A stretch of DNA of 64,000 nucleotides from Methylophilaceae bacterium (GTDB taxonomy: Bacteria > Pseudomonadota > Gammaproteobacteria > Burkholderiales > Methylophilaceae), in NCBI GenBank assembly GCA_905339275.1, contig CAJPFK010000038.1:124001-188000 (forward strand). Reading direction: 5' to 3'. The notes beneath the pieces were generated by a model that ran no database searches, was not told where the DNA came from, and saw only the letters and a program-made list of their open reading frames with translations. This document shows positions 10,229 through 20,000 of this stretch, in pieces. The translations under genes and the position numbers were made by a program. Positions within the stretch are counted from its first letter, which is position 1, and each line of letters begins with the position of its first letter.

Positions 10229-10513
10229 ATGACAAAATCAGAGCTGATTGCCAACTTGGCAGCGCGCTTTCCACAACTGGTCGTCAAGGATGCAGAACTT
10301 TCTGTCAAAACCATCCTTGACTCCATGTCGGATAACCTCGCAACAGGCGAGCGTATCGAGATCCGTGGTTTTGGTAGTTTCAGTCTGAACTACCGCCCGC
10401 CGCGTCTTGGCCGCAACCCGAAAACCGGCACCAAAGTGCAAGTACCTGAAAAATACGTACCGCACTTCAAGGCTGGCAAGGAATTGCGTGAGCGCGTCGA
10501 TCTAGCCGAGTAG
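10229..10513 (+). CDS. ihfB: Integration host factor subunit beta
   Basis: A 94-residue HU/IHF-family DNA-bending protein that pairs with IHF-alpha. It starts [15 protein letters not shown] and carries [14 protein letters not shown] and the DNA-contacting arm [15 protein letters not shown] with the intercalating proline (RNPKTG). Its position directly after rpsA is the classical ihfB location. A strong intrinsic terminator follows 20 bases after the stop. Confidence 0.95.
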   Translation: MTKSELIANLAARFPQLVVKDAELSVKTILDSMSDNLATGERIEIRGFGSFSLNYRPPRLGRNPKTGTKVQVPEKYVPHFKAGKELRERVDLAE

Positions 10514-10533
10514 TTTTCGTTTTTGTACTATCG

Positions 10534-10577
10534 CGGCAGTCGCTTCAATCAATATTGAGGCGGCTGCCGTTTTTTTA
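10534..10577 (+). terminator. Intrinsic terminator after ihfB
   Basis: A 16-base stem (arms from 10534 and ending at 10569, two wobble pairs, short AT loop) is followed by seven T at 10570-10576. It ends the cmk/rpsA/ihfB transcript before lapA. Confidence 0.88.
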
Positions 10578-10635
10578 TGCGCCCGACTGGAGTCTCTGAT
10601 TAGGGCTTTGCGTCCGGCTTAGGTAAAATAGCGCC

Positions 10636-10899
10636 ATGAGATACCTGTTTGCCTTCCTGCTGCTGATTTTATGCCTGCTGCTATTCGGTTTCGCCATCAA
10701 GAATGTCGAACCTGTGGAACTGCATTACTATCTGGGCTTTAGCTGGAAAGCGCCGTTATCGCTCATGTTGCTTACCGGTTTCCTGGTTGGCGTTGTCACG
10801 GGCATGCTTATCTGCCTCAGGCCCGTCATCGCACAACGCAAACGCGTGATAGCGCTCAAGCGCGAATTAAAAACCCTGAAAACAAATACTCAATCATGA
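10636..10899 (+). CDS. lapA: LapA-like (DUF1049) inner-membrane protein
   Basis: An 87-residue protein with two membrane helices (about 3-21 and 38-58) and a basic cytoplasmic tail (QRKRVIALKRELK), matching the LapA/YciS family. LapA works beside LapB in control of lipopolysaccharide synthesis and envelope integrity in enterobacteria. The stop overlaps the ATG of lapB (ATGA), indicating translational coupling. Confidence 0.85.
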   Translation: MRYLFAFLLLILCLLLFGFAIKNVEPVELHYYLGFSWKAPLSLMLLTGFLVGVVTGMLICLRPVIAQRKRVIALKRELKTLKTNTQS

Positions 10900-12059
10900 T
10901 GGAATTCGAATACTGGTGGCTGCTTGCGTTGCCACTCTTCTTTACACTGGGCTGGCTGGCAGCCCGGGTTGATATCAAGCAACTGCTGTCGGAATCGACC
11001 GCCCTTCCCGCGGCCTATTTCAAAGGCCTGAACTTCCTCATCACCGACCAGCACGACAAGGCCATTGAGGCATTTGTCGAAGCGGTTGAAGCCAATGCGG
11101 ATTCGCTCGAACTGCATTTCGCGCTCGGCAGTCTTTTCCGCCGCCGCGGTGAAGTCGACCGTGCGATCAATCTGCATCTCAGCCTGTTGGAGCGAAAAGA
11201 GCTTCCCGATCCACAGAAGCTGGCAGTCATGGCGGAACTGGCACAGGATTACCTCAAGGCCGGCCTGCTCGACCGCGCCGAGGAGCTTTTCAAATTGCTC
11301 GACGATAGCCGCTATGAGCAGCCTGCGCTGCGCTCGCTATTGGAAATTTATGTGCGGGAACGCGAATGGGAGAAAGCCATCGAAACGGCGGTCGAACTGG
11401 AGCGTGTCTCCGGCGTGCCTTTCCGCAAGGAAATCGCGCAATATCATTGTGAGCAGGCCGTACAGACCCTGCTCAGCAACGACAGGGAAACCGCGAGGAA
11501 ACATCTGGATGAAGCGCTGGATGCCAACAAGAACTGTGTCCGCGCCAACGTCATGCTGGGTGAAATGGAAGCGCTGGCCGGCAACCATGAGGCCGCGATT
11601 TCCATCTGGAAACGCATTGAATTCCAGCAGCCGGATTATCTCGGGCTGATTGCTTCGAAATTGCTGGCCAGCTACCGCGTGCTGGGCAAGACAGAAGAGG
11701 GATTGAGCCTGCTCAAGACCTATCTGCAAACCTACAAGCTGCCGAGCCTGCTCAATGTGGTTTACGAAGCTGCAATTGCGCAGAATGATGCCGAAGGCGC
11801 TGCGAAACTGGCCAGGGACGAACTGGTCAAGAAACCCAGCCTGCAAACCCTGGATCAGCTTCTCCAGGCGCGCCTGATCATAGATGACGCACCGCAGGAT
11901 GCCCATATCATCCAGCAGTCCGTACGCTATGCCATCGGCAATCGCAGCGCGTATTACTGCAGCCAATGCGGCTTCCGCGCCAAACACTATCACTGGCAAT
12001 GCCCGGCCTGTAACGCCTGGGAGTCGCTGCCGTCCGAGCCAAGCGAGTCGGCGGCATGA
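10896..12059 (+). CDS. lapB: LPS assembly protein LapB (YciM)
   Basis: A 387-residue protein with an N-terminal membrane anchor (about 5-22), a long array of TPR helices, and a C-terminal rubredoxin-type metal knuckle ([10 protein letters not shown] followed by [11 protein letters not shown]). In E. coli LapB, with FtsH, limits LpxC and so lipopolysaccharide production. All four knuckle cysteines are present. It overlaps lapA by 4 bases and pyrF by 4 bases, so lapA-lapB-pyrF look like one operon. Confidence 0.92.
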   Translation: MMEFEYWWLLALPLFFTLGWLAARVDIKQLLSESTALPAAYFKGLNFLITDQHDKAIEAFVEAVEANADSLELHFALGSLFRRRGEVDRAINLHLSLLERKELPDPQKLAVMAELAQDYLKAGLLDRAEELFKLLDDSRYEQPALRSLLEIYVREREWEKAIETAVELERVSGVPFRKEIAQYHCEQAVQTLLSNDRETARKHLDEALDANKNCVRANVMLGEMEALAGNHEAAISIWKRIEFQQPDYLGLIASKLLASYRVLGKTEEGLSLLKTYLQTYKLPSLLNVVYEAAIAQNDAEGAAKLARDELVKKPSLQTLDQLLQARLIIDDAPQDAHIIQQSVRYAIGNRSAYYCSQCGFRAKHYHWQCPACNAWESLPSEPSESAA

Positions 12060-12763
12060 GCATCGGCCCGGATCCAAGAATTGTCGTTGCACTCGATTTC
12101 GCCCAGCCTGCGGATGCGCTGCATCTGGTCGAACAGCTGAACCCTGCCATTTGCAGACTGAAGGTCGGCAAGGAGCTATTCACTGCCGCCGGTCCGCAGC
12201 TTGTAGAGACCCTGGTCAATAAAAGCTTTGGCGTTTTTCTTGATCTGAAATTTCATGACATCCCGACCACCGTGGCAAAAGCCTGTGAAGCTGCCAGCCG
12301 CCTGGGCGTATGGATGCTGAACGTGCATGCTTCCGGCGGTTTCGACATGATGCAGGCTGCACGCGAAGGCGTATCGCGCAGCGGACGGCAGCCACTGCTG
12401 ATCGCCGTAACAGTGCTGACCAGCATGAACCAGTCGGCACTCCTGCAAATCGGCGTAGAAGATACGCTCCAGAATCAGGTGTTGCGGCTGGCCGCCCTCG
12501 CGCAGCAATCGGGGCTGGACGGTGTGGTCTGCTCCGCTCAGGAAGCGCAGATGCTGAAAAAAAAGCTGGGCCCGGAATTTTGCCTGGTAACGCCGGGCAT
12601 ACGCCCCAAATCCGCCAGCCTGGATGACCAGTCGCGAGTCGTTACACCTGCCCAGGCATTGACATGGGGCTCAGATTATCTGGTCATCGGCAGGCCTATC
12701 ACCCAGGCTGAGAATCCGTTACTTGCACTGGAAACCATTCATCAGGAATTACAGCAACGCTAA
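12056..12763 (+). CDS. pyrF: Orotidine 5'-phosphate decarboxylase
   Basis: Converts OMP to UMP, the last step of pyrimidine synthesis. The 235-residue barrel has the catalytic signature [13 protein letters not shown] with its Asp-Lys-Asp network, VTVLTSM, and the C-terminal VTPGIRP and DYLVIGRPI phosphate-binding segments. Its ATG overlaps the lapB stop, and the tail overlaps by 4 bases with the opposite-strand gene that follows. Confidence 0.95.
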   Translation: MSIGPDPRIVVALDFAQPADALHLVEQLNPAICRLKVGKELFTAAGPQLVETLVNKSFGVFLDLKFHDIPTTVAKACEAASRLGVWMLNVHASGGFDMMQAAREGVSRSGRQPLLIAVTVLTSMNQSALLQIGVEDTLQNQVLRLAALAQQSGLDGVVCSAQEAQMLKKKLGPEFCLVTPGIRPKSASLDDQSRVVTPAQALTWGSDYLVIGRPITQAENPLLALETIHQELQQR

Positions 12764-13287
12764 TCCGCTGCGAGTTTCTCCAGTTCCTCACTCACCATAT
12801 CGGCGAGCTTTTCTGCAGTCCGTTTAGTGGTGTTCCGATCCGACCATGAACTTTCCAACTGCGCAGCCCTGGCCATGACCACCTTCTTCGTCTTGATGTC
12901 CACCAGCAAAATACGTGGGTAAACAAACAGGTAAGTTGGTTTCAACGCCACGCCGATCAACAGGTAATCAGCCCCGCTACCCTCTGCCTGTTTTGCGGCA
13001 TATGGCACATTGTCAAACAGGTAAGTGGCGGACTGCACGGCAACATCCGCCTTCAACCTTTCATTCACCGGCACGACCTCGACGCCGTTATCGGCCAGTT
13101 TCTGTTTGTAGGTGGACGAGAGGTAGGCTATGCGCTCCAGTTCCTGCGGCGCATTCGGCAAATCCGTCAGGTCATTAAGCTGGAAATCCAGCACCATCAC
13201 TTTTGCCGGGCCCTGGGCCAATGACGGCGAAACAGACAAGCTAGCCAGGCATAAAACTGCAAGAGTTTTAATCATCAGGCTTTTCAT
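12760..13287 (-). CDS. Secreted protein resembling the DUF2380/DUF3280 families
   Basis: A 175-residue protein with a clear signal peptide (hydrophobic 7-20, likely cut after SLAQ). The mature part begins [16 protein letters not shown] and later has [13 protein letters not shown] and VDIKTKKVV followed by SSWSDRN. That layout, of a short 'defines its own activity, then reports to a lineage of rhodanese-like secreted proteins' type, recalls small alpha/beta proteins annotated DUF2380 or DUF3280 in methylotrophs; I am not certain of the exact Pfam number. Function unknown. It is convergent with pyrF and overlaps it by 4 bases, and its promoter should lie in the 13288-13541 gap. Confidence 0.6.
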   Translation of the reverse strand: MKSLMIKTLAVLCLASLSVSPSLAQGPAKVMVLDFQLNDLTDLPNAPQELERIAYLSSTYKQKLADNGVEVVPVNERLKADVAVQSATYLFDNVPYAAKQAEGSGADYLLIGVALKPTYLFVYPRILLVDIKTKKVVMARAAQLESSWSDRNTTKRTAEKLADMVSEELEKLAAD

Positions 13288-13355
13288 CGGGCATTCCTTT
13301 CCGGGCAGGATTCAGAAATGGGCGCCTACTCCTGGCAGAATATATCTTCGCCCAT

Positions 13356-13377
13356 GAATATACAGATCAGTATATTC
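13356..13377. promoter_or_regulatory. 8+8 bp inverted repeat
   Basis: GAATATAC at 13356 and GTATATTC at 13370 form a perfect dyad with a 6-base spacer, about 70 bases upstream of the minus-strand secreted-protein gene and 165 bases before the comEA-like gene. Possible operator for either divergent gene; no T-tract follows it. Confidence 0.35.
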
Positions 13378-13541
13378 CTGCCGGTCGATTTATCAAGGAG
13401 CAGCTCTGCTCACGCAGTCCGGCTGCCGGAACCTCAACACCTCGACCATCTCCTGCGCACCTGACAACGGGCCGAACCTTGTGCCCGGCGTATTTTTATG
13501 GATAATTTCCCTGATCCGGATAATGCAAGCGCAAGCAGACA

Positions 13542-13829
13542 ATGAACAAAATACGACTGGCAATCGCATGTTTCTTCTTTTTTCTTTTCACCGGCCCGGC
13601 CCAGGCTGCGGTCGACATCAACATGGCAAGCGCCGCAGAACTGGAAACCATTAGCGGCATCGGCCCTAAAAAAGCCCAGGCTATTGTCGAATACCGTAAG
13701 AAAAACGGCCCATTCAAATCTGCCGACGATTTACAGAAGGTCAAGGGATTGAGCAAGGCCAGCGTGGAAAAAATGCGCAAGGACATTACAGTCGTCAATC
13801 CGGAGATACACGCCGGCACAATTGAGTAA
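13542..13829 (+). CDS. ComEA-like helix-hairpin-helix protein
   Basis: A 95-residue protein with a signal peptide (hydrophobic 5-18, cleavage near AQAA) and a ComEA-type double helix-hairpin-helix domain: DINMASAAELETISGIGPKKA, then PFKSADDLQKVKGLSKAS. Such proteins bind DNA without sequence preference; full ComEA acts in DNA uptake in the periplasm. Many betaproteobacteria keep short stand-alone forms like this one, and their role in competence is not always shown. It is monocistronic here. Confidence 0.85.
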   Translation: MNKIRLAIACFFFFLFTGPAQAAVDINMASAAELETISGIGPKKAQAIVEYRKKNGPFKSADDLQKVKGLSKASVEKMRKDITVVNPEIHAGTIE

Positions 13830-13881
13830 GCGACTGGTCAGGCGGTCATGCGCTTAATGACAGCCGGAATTACGGCGAATC

Positions 13882-14589
13882 TCACCGATTGGCTGTTTCA
13901 ATCGCGCTGGAGCGTCCATGTTCTTTTGCCAGGGCATCGAGACCGGCCAAGGTAAATCGCGCAAGGTCGTCGGCAAGACCAGCCACATCACGATTCAGCG
14001 CCGGCAATACGCTCTTGCGAAACTCTGCGGGAGCCACCACCCATGTCAGGCATGGTGCAAAGGCAAAAGAAAGCCCCCGTTGAACGGCCACATGGTTGGA
14101 TGGCAGACCGAGGACCTGGCCAACGAGCCTGCGAAGCAACTTCGAATGCGGCTTGATTGCCCGCCGGAACAGCGCAGGCGCCAATGGCGACGGTGACACG
14201 AGCTCGCGTACCAGAACACGAATGGCCCATGAGACCGTGCCCTGCATCGTTTGTATTACCAGGTTGGATAGCACTGCCACGAGCTGGGCACGCGAATCGC
14301 ACTGGGTACCGAGCAAATCCGTCAGTTGATGCTGATCGATCACCCGTCTATGCGCTTCTACAAGCACGGCTTCATACAATCCGTCTTTGCTGCCGAAGTA
14401 GTAATTAATCGCGGCAAGATTAGTGCCTGCCAATTCACACACCTCCTTGCCGGATGCAGCGACATATCCGTGCTCGGCGAATACCCGGCCCGCAACTTCC
14501 AGCAGGTTTGCTTTCGTCGCCTTACCGTCCTGCCGCTGGCTCCGTGGCTGCATAGCCTTACTGGGGGGGGCTGTATGAATCGTATTCAT
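13882..14589 (-). CDS. TetR-family repressor (CecR-like) of the adjacent exporter
   Basis: An N-terminal TetR helix-turn-helix is clear (ANLLEVAGRVFAEHGY, then VCELAGTNLAAINYYFGSKDGLY), followed by a ligand domain of the CecR/YbiH (DUF1956) kind. The frame is open to an ATG at 14619, but that codon lies inside a perfect 44-bp palindrome, so I prefer the ATG at 14589 (MNTIHTAPP, 235 residues). An ATG at 14553 is also possible. It is divergent from an exporter operon whose genes match TetR-controlled systems of enterobacteria. Repression of both itself and the exporter through the palindrome is inferred. Confidence 0.85.
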   Translation of the reverse strand: MNTIHTAPPSKAMQPRSQRQDGKATKANLLEVAGRVFAEHGYVAASGKEVCELAGTNLAAINYYFGSKDGLYEAVLVEAHRRVIDQHQLTDLLGTQCDSRAQLVAVLSNLVIQTMQGTVSWAIRVLVRELVSPSPLAPALFRRAIKPHSKLLRRLVGQVLGLPSNHVAVQRGLSFAFAPCLTWVVAPAEFRKSVLPALNRDVAGLADDLARFTLAGLDALAKEHGRSSAIETANR

Positions 14590-14614
14590 CGCTTTCAAGT
14601 ATTGCACCGGGAAA

Positions 14615-14658
14615 GGCATAAGTCTAACTCAAATTTGAATTTGAGTTAGACTTATGCC
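14615..14658. promoter_or_regulatory. Perfect 44-bp palindrome, likely TetR operator
   Basis: Two 21-base arms (14615-14635 and 14638-14658) are exact reverse complements around a 2-base centre (TG). The left arm begins GGCATAAGTCTAACTCAAA. It lies between the divergent repressor and exporter genes, 71 bases before the outer-membrane factor start. Each arm contains the sequence CTAACTCAAATT, so the site could hold one or two TetR dimers. Confidence 0.8.
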
Positions 14659-14728
14659 CAATATCCATTAAACTCCATAAATCGTTTTGCGTAACCTCCG
14701 GATAGCCCTGAATCAAACGGACGTAATA

Positions 14729-16165
14729 ATGAACACAAAAGCATTCCCCGTTTCGTTGTTGCTGATATTGCATCTTGCAGGCTGCACCCTGACGCCGGCA
14801 TTCGAGAAGCCCCAGCCGCCCGTCTCTGCAAGCTTTCCGCGATCCGGTCCGGCCGAGCCGGACAGCGGCTCGGCGGCAAGCATCGAATGGCAGTCCTTCT
14901 TCGGGGATGAGCGGCTCAAACGCCTGATCTCGACCGCCCTTGGCAACAACCGCGATTTGTTGCTGGCGATACGCCGTGTTGAGGAAGCGCGGGCGCTCCA
15001 TGGCATCCGGCAAGCCGACCGGTTTCCCGAAATCGACGGCAGCATCTCCGGAAGCCGCAGCCGGATTCCAGCAGACCTGTCATTAACGCAGCGCGACGTC
15101 ATATCCAGTCAATACCAGGCCGCACTTGGCACAAGCGCCTGGGAGCTCGATTTCTGGGGCCGTCTGCGGAGCCTCGAAACTGCTGCACTGGAATCCTATC
15201 TGGCTACCGAGGAAGCGCGTTCGGCCGTGCAGGCCAGTGTCATCAAGCAGGTAGCAAGCAGCTATCTGCTTGCGCACGAGTTCAACGAACGTATCGACCT
15301 CGCAGAACGGACACTCAAAACCCGGCAGGAAGCCGCGCGCATCGCCCAGCGGCGATTCGAGGTCGGATCGGCAGCGCGCCTGGATGCTATCCAGGCCGAA
15401 ATCCTGCTTAACCAGTCTCGCGCCGAACTGACCGTGCTGAACCGCTTGGCCGAACAAAACCACAATGCGCTGGAAGTACTGGTAGCCGCGCCGGTGCCCG
15501 GCGAACACCGCTCGCTCAGCAGCATCGAGGCAGGCTTTGTACCCAACATCGCCGTCGGCCTGCCTTCCGGGCTTCTGGTTCAGCGCCCGGATATTCGAGC
15601 CGCCGAGCGGCGGCTGAAGGCAGCCAACGCAAACATCGGCGCCGCCCGCGCGGCATTTTTCCCGAGAATCGCGCTCACCGGCTCCTTGGGGCTCGCAAGT
15701 TCCGATCTCGACCGCCTGTTCAGCGGAGGCCAGGGCGCCTGGAGTTTCCTGCCCAGCATCACGCTTCCGCTGTTCGATGGCGGCCGCAACCGGGCCAATC
15801 TCGATCTGGCGCACGCCAGGCGCAACATGGCTATCGCCGATTATGAGCGCAACGTGCAGATCGCCTTTCGCGAAGTAGCCGATGCATTGGCCGATCGGCA
15901 TTGGCTGGCCGAGCAGATCGAAGCACAACGCGCCTCTCTCGATTCACAGCGCGAAAGAAGCCGTATCGCCGGCTTGCGTTACCAGTATGGCGCAGCTACC
16001 TATCTGGAGGTGCTTGATGCCGAACGTGATCTGTTTGCCGGCGAACAGGCGCTGGTTCAGACACGAAGCGCCTATCTCGCCAGCAGCATCAATCTGTACA
16101 CTGCGCTCGGCGGTGGCGGGGATATACCTGGCGAGGCAGGCACAATGAAAGGATGGGACCGATGA
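14729..16165 (+). CDS. Outer-membrane efflux factor (NodT/OprM family lipoprotein)
   Basis: A 478-residue TolC-like outer-membrane channel. It begins with a lipoprotein signal (LLILHLAGC, lipidation at the Cys) and has two OEP repeats, with the family segments AWELDFWGRLRSLETAA, GLPSGLLVQRPDIRAAERRL and LPLFDGGRNRANLD. The ATG at 14729 is chosen over an upstream TTG because it precedes the signal sequence directly. Its stop overlaps the adaptor start (ATGA). It supplies the outer-membrane exit duct for the exporter encoded downstream. Confidence 0.92.
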   Translation: MNTKAFPVSLLLILHLAGCTLTPAFEKPQPPVSASFPRSGPAEPDSGSAASIEWQSFFGDERLKRLISTALGNNRDLLLAIRRVEEARALHGIRQADRFPEIDGSISGSRSRIPADLSLTQRDVISSQYQAALGTSAWELDFWGRLRSLETAALESYLATEEARSAVQASVIKQVASSYLLAHEFNERIDLAERTLKTRQEAARIAQRRFEVGSAARLDAIQAEILLNQSRAELTVLNRLAEQNHNALEVLVAAPVPGEHRSLSSIEAGFVPNIAVGLPSGLLVQRPDIRAAERRLKAANANIGAARAAFFPRIALTGSLGLASSDLDRLFSGGQGAWSFLPSITLPLFDGGRNRANLDLAHARRNMAIADYERNVQIAFREVADALADRHWLAEQIEAQRASLDSQRERSRIAGLRYQYGAATYLEVLDAERDLFAGEQALVQTRSAYLASSINLYTALGGGGDIPGEAGTMKGWDR

Positions 16166-17238
16166 AAGATTTTTTTTCCGCATGGCGCTTACAGATCATA
16201 GGGGTACTGCTGGTGGCAGCCGTCATAGGGTTATCGGCCCGCATGTACTTCGACAGGAACCAGGATAGCGATGCCGTCATCAGCGGCAACGGACGGATCG
16301 AAGCAACGGAAATAGATGTATCTGCACGTTCGGCCGGCCGTATCGAGGAGATTCTCGTCAATGATGGGGATTTCGTGAAAGCCGGGCAGATCCTGGCCCG
16401 TATCGATTCGGAAGCGATGAGCGCACAACTGCGCCAGGCCGAGGCGCAGGCACAGCAAGCGAGGGATGCCATACTGATTGCGAGCAACCAGCTTGCCCAG
16501 CGTGAAAGCGAAAAGGCGGCGATGCATGCCCTGGTAGCGCAACGTGAGGCGGAACTCGTGGCTGCACAAAGCCGCTCGGCGCGATCGGCAATGCTGGTGG
16601 AAGAAGGCGCAGCCTCGCGCCAGGAAGACGACGATGACCGTATCCGCGTACGCAGCATAGAAGCGGCGATTGTCGCAGCGAAGGCGCAGGTAAGGGCATC
16701 GGAAGCTGCCATCGCCACGGCACGGGCACAGATTCTGGGCGCCCAGTCGGCAGCCAAGGCTGCCGATGCCACGGTCGAGCGTTTCAAGGTCGATATCGCG
16801 GATAATGAGCTGAAGGCGCCACGCGACGGAAGAATCCAGTTCCGCGTGGCGCAGCCTGGCGAAGTCATTGGGATCGGCGGCCGCGTGCTCAATATGATAG
16901 ACCTGAGCGATGTGTATATGACGTTTTTTCTCCCGTCGGCCCTGGCCGGGCGCGTGGCCTTGGGATCCGAAGTCAGGCTGGTACTGGATGCCGCGCCGGA
17001 ATACGTTATCCCGGCCCGTGTCTCTTTCGTCGCCGATGTTGCGCAGTTCACTCCGAAAACGGTGGAAACGGCAAGTGAACGCGAGAAACTGATGTTCCGG
17101 GTCAAGGCGCAGCTCGACCGGGAACTGCTGCTGAAGCATCTGAAACAGGTCAAGACAGGCCTGCCCGGGGTCGCCTGGCTCAAACTGGACCAGGAGGCCG
17201 ACTGGCCGGAAAAATTGAGAATACGGACGCCCGAATGA
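16162..17238 (+). CDS. HlyD-family periplasmic adaptor (YhiI/YbhG-like)
   Basis: About 358 residues. An N-terminal membrane helix (about 10-27) is followed by a biotinyl-lipoyl half ([36 protein letters not shown]), a long coiled-coil hairpin (about 75-200) and the second half ([18 protein letters not shown]). The coil has three or more helical segments rich in Ala, Gln and Glu. ATG 16162 overlaps the stop of the outer-membrane factor; an ATG at 16153 is also in frame. It overlaps the ABC gene by 4 bases. It bridges the ABC transporter to the outer-membrane duct. Confidence 0.9.
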   Translation: MKDFFSAWRLQIIGVLLVAAVIGLSARMYFDRNQDSDAVISGNGRIEATEIDVSARSAGRIEEILVNDGDFVKAGQILARIDSEAMSAQLRQAEAQAQQARDAILIASNQLAQRESEKAAMHALVAQREAELVAAQSRSARSAMLVEEGAASRQEDDDDRIRVRSIEAAIVAAKAQVRASEAAIATARAQILGAQSAAKAADATVERFKVDIADNELKAPRDGRIQFRVAQPGEVIGIGGRVLNMIDLSDVYMTFFLPSALAGRVALGSEVRLVLDAAPEYVIPARVSFVADVAQFTPKTVETASEREKLMFRVKAQLDRELLLKHLKQVKTGLPGVAWLKLDQEADWPEKLRIRTPE

Positions 17239-20000
17239 CGTTTCCTGCTGCCAGCCGGGCGCCTGTTGCCCGCCTTGCCGGCGTCAGCCTGAGCTACGGA
17301 AAGACGCTTGCGCTGGATGACATCAACCTGGAAATTCCCGCAGGATGCATGGTCGGCCTGATCGGTCCGGATGGTGTCGGCAAATCCAGCGTCATGTCGC
17401 TGGTAGCCGGCGCACGCGCGGTCCAGGACGGCAAGGTGGAGGCGCTTGGCGGCGATATGTCGAGCGCCCGCCACCGCAACAGGGTTTGCCCCCTTATCGC
17501 CTACATGCCGCAAGGGCTTGGCAGGAATCTGTATGCCACATTATCGGTTGAAGAGAACCTGCAGTTCTTCGCCCGCCTGTTCGGCCACGACGCGGCCGAA
17601 CGGCGGCAGCGCATAGATGAACTGACGATCGCCACCGGCCTGTATCCGTTTCTCAGCCGCCAGGCAGGCAAGCTTTCCGGCGGCATGAAGCAGAAACTGG
17701 GACTGTGCTGCGCGCTGATCCACGACCCGGACCTGCTCATTCTCGACGAGCCGACTACCGGTGTCGATCCATTGGCCCGTAAACAGTTCTGGGACCTGAT
17801 TGCACACATCCGGGAGGGCCGCCCCGGCATGAGCGTGATTGTGGCGACCGCCTACATGGACGAAGCAGAGCGCTTCGACTGGCTGGTGGCCATGGACGCG
17901 GGCAGGATACTGGCTGCCGGAACGCCGCGCGAACTGCATGAGCGCACCGGTACCGCATCACTGGAAGCGGCCTTCATTGCGCTGCTTCCGGAAGAGCTGA
18001 GGCGAGGACACCGCACCGTGGTGATTCCCCCGCTTCCCGACGGCGAGGAACATGAAGTGGCCATCGAGGCCCGCGACCTGACCATGCGTTTCGGCAGTTT
18101 CACGGCAGTTGACCATGTCAGTTTCCGTATCCGCCGCGGCGAGATTTTCGGCTTCATCGGCTCAAACGGATGCGGAAAATCCACCACCATGAAGATGCTG
18201 ACCGGCCTGCTGCCGGCGAGCGAAGGCCATGCCTGGCTGTTCGGCCGCGATGTCGACCCGCATGACATGGTCACACGGCGGCGCGTTGGTTACATGTCGC
18301 AAGCCTTTTCGCTGTATTCGGAGCTTACCGTGCGCCAGAACCTGGTGCTGCATGCGCGCCTGTTCAATGTGCCGGAGGCGGACATCCAGCAGCGGGCCGA
18401 GGAGATGATGACCCGTTTCGGCCTTGGAGATGCGGGCGATGCCCTGCCGGACAACCTGCCGCTCGGCATGCGCCAGCGCCTGTCGCTGGCAGTCGCCATG
18501 GTGCATGCGCCGGAACTCCTGATCCTCGACGAACCGACTTCAGGCGTAGACCCGATCGCACGCGACAACTTCTGGCAGCTGATGATCGACCTGGCGCGTA
18601 ACGACAAGGTCACGATATTCATCTCAACGCATTTCATGAACGAGGCTGAGCGCTGCGACCGCATCTCGCTGATGCATGCCGGGCGGGTGTTGACCAGCGA
18701 CGTACCAGGCAATCTGATAAAAATGCGGGGCTCGGAAAACCTGGAGCAGGCTTTCATCAGCTATCTGGAGGATGCAGGTGCGCAAGACGGGCAGGTGAAG
18801 CCAGCGGCCGGCAAAACAGTTATTCCCCCCACTGCCGGCCCGGGTGAAGATCGCTCACCCCCTTCACGCAGTCCCTTCAGCGCTGCGCGTGCATTCAGCT
18901 ACACCCTGCGGGAGGCACTGGAGCTGAGGCGTGACCCGGTGCGCGGGACGCTGGCGCTGATCGGCAGCCTGCTCCTGATGCTCATCATGGGCTACGGCAT
19001 CAGCATGGACGTGGAGAATCTCAGCTTCGCCGTTCTTGACCGCGACCAGTCTGCACTGAGCCAGAACTATGCCCTGAACCTCTCCGGTTCGCGTTATTTT
19101 ATAGAGCACGCGCCGATCACCGACTACACCGATCTAGACCGGCGCATGCGCAATGGAGAACTGTCATTGGCCATTGAAATTCCGCCCGGTTTCGAACGCG
19201 ACTTGCGGCGCGGCGCCAGGGTACAGATCGGCGCCTGGATCGACGGCTCGATGCCACAACGCGCTGAAACCGTGCAGGGTTATGTCAATGGCATGCACCA
19301 GAGATGGCTGGTCGAAGCAGCGAGGTATAGGCTCGGCCAGGAGATGGGGCCCGTCGCCGCGGTCGAGACACGCTTCCGCTACAACCCTGACGTAAAAAGC
19401 CTGCCGGCGATGGTGCCGGCGGTGATTCCGCTCCTGCTGCTGATGATTCCCGCGATGCTGGCCGCGTTGTCGGTGGTGCGCGAGAAGGAACTTGGCTCAA
19501 TCATCAATCTCTACGTCACGCCGGTCACCCGTACCGAGTTCCTGCTCGGCAAGCAACTGCCCTATATCCTGCTGGCGATGCTGAATTTCCTGTTGATGAC
19601 CCTGCTGGCGGTCACCCTGTTCGACGTCCCGATCAAGGGCAGCTTTGCCACCCTGTCACTGGCGACGCTGATTTTCGTCATATTCTCGACCGGCATGGGC
19701 CTGTTCGCATCCACCTTCACGCGCAGCCAGATCGCAGCAATGTTTTTCACGATGATCGGTACAATGCTACCGGCAATCCAGTTCTCCGGCATGATCAACC
19801 CGGTGTCCACGCTGGAAGGCGCTGGCAGGCTGATCGGGGAAATATACCCGGCAACGCACTTGCTCACCATCAGCCGCGGCGTATTCAACAAGGCGCTGGA
19901 CCTGCAGGACCTGTATGCCTCGTTCATGCCGCTGTTACTCGCTGTCCCGGTGATACTCGGACTGTCCATCGCCCTGCTGAAAAAACAGGAGCGCGGATGA
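17235..20000 (+). CDS. RbbA-type fused ABC transporter: two ATPase domains plus ABC-2 permease
   Basis: A 921-residue protein. ATPase 1 (about 10-245) has Walker [10 protein letters not shown], signature LSGGMKQ and Walker [11 protein letters not shown]. ATPase 2 (about 275-510) has [10 protein letters not shown] and [10 protein letters not shown], but its signature reads LPLGMRQ instead of LSGGQ. An ABC-2 permease follows (about 555-921) with one helix near 575, a large periplasmic domain, and five to six helices from about 735. This matches E. coli RbbA (YhiH) in size and order; the neighbours match yhiI and yhhJ. RbbA was reported as ribosome-associated, but the context here says exporter. 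It overlaps the next gene by 4 bases. Confidence 0.9.
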   Translation: MTFPAASRAPVARLAGVSLSYGKTLALDDINLEIPAGCMVGLIGPDGVGKSSVMSLVAGARAVQDGKVEALGGDMSSARHRNRVCPLIAYMPQGLGRNLYATLSVEENLQFFARLFGHDAAERRQRIDELTIATGLYPFLSRQAGKLSGGMKQKLGLCCALIHDPDLLILDEPTTGVDPLARKQFWDLIAHIREGRPGMSVIVATAYMDEAERFDWLVAMDAGRILAAGTPRELHERTGTASLEAAFIALLPEELRRGHRTVVIPPLPDGEEHEVAIEARDLTMRFGSFTAVDHVSFRIRRGEIFGFIGSNGCGKSTTMKMLTGLLPASEGHAWLFGRDVDPHDMVTRRRVGYMSQAFSLYSELTVRQNLVLHARLFNVPEADIQQRAEEMMTRFGLGDAGDALPDNLPLGMRQRLSLAVAMVHAPELLILDEPTSGVDPIARDNFWQLMIDLARNDKVTIFISTHFMNEAERCDRISLMHAGRVLTSDVPGNLIKMRGSENLEQAFISYLEDAGAQDGQVKPAAGKTVIPPTAGPGEDRSPPSRSPFSAARAFSYTLREALELRRDPVRGTLALIGSLLLMLIMGYGISMDVENLSFAVLDRDQSALSQNYALNLSGSRYFIEHAPITDYTDLDRRMRNGELSLAIEIPPGFERDLRRGARVQIGAWIDGSMPQRAETVQGYVNGMHQRWLVEAARYRLGQEMGPVAAVETRFRYNPDVKSLPAMVPAVIPLLLLMIPAMLAALSVVREKELGSIINLYVTPVTRTEFLLGKQLPYILLAMLNFLLMTLLAVTLFDVPIKGSFATLSLATLIFVIFSTGMGLFASTFTRSQIAAMFFTMIGTMLPAIQFSGMINPVSTLEGAGRLIGEIYPATHLLTISRGVFNKALDLQDLYASFMPLLLAVPVILGLSIALLKKQERG

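Noticed and set aside
16089-17513. 474-codon minus-strand frame across the adaptor and the ABC gene start
   Set aside because: Ser/Arg/Ala-rich translation typical of a reverse frame; crosses two well-supported genes.
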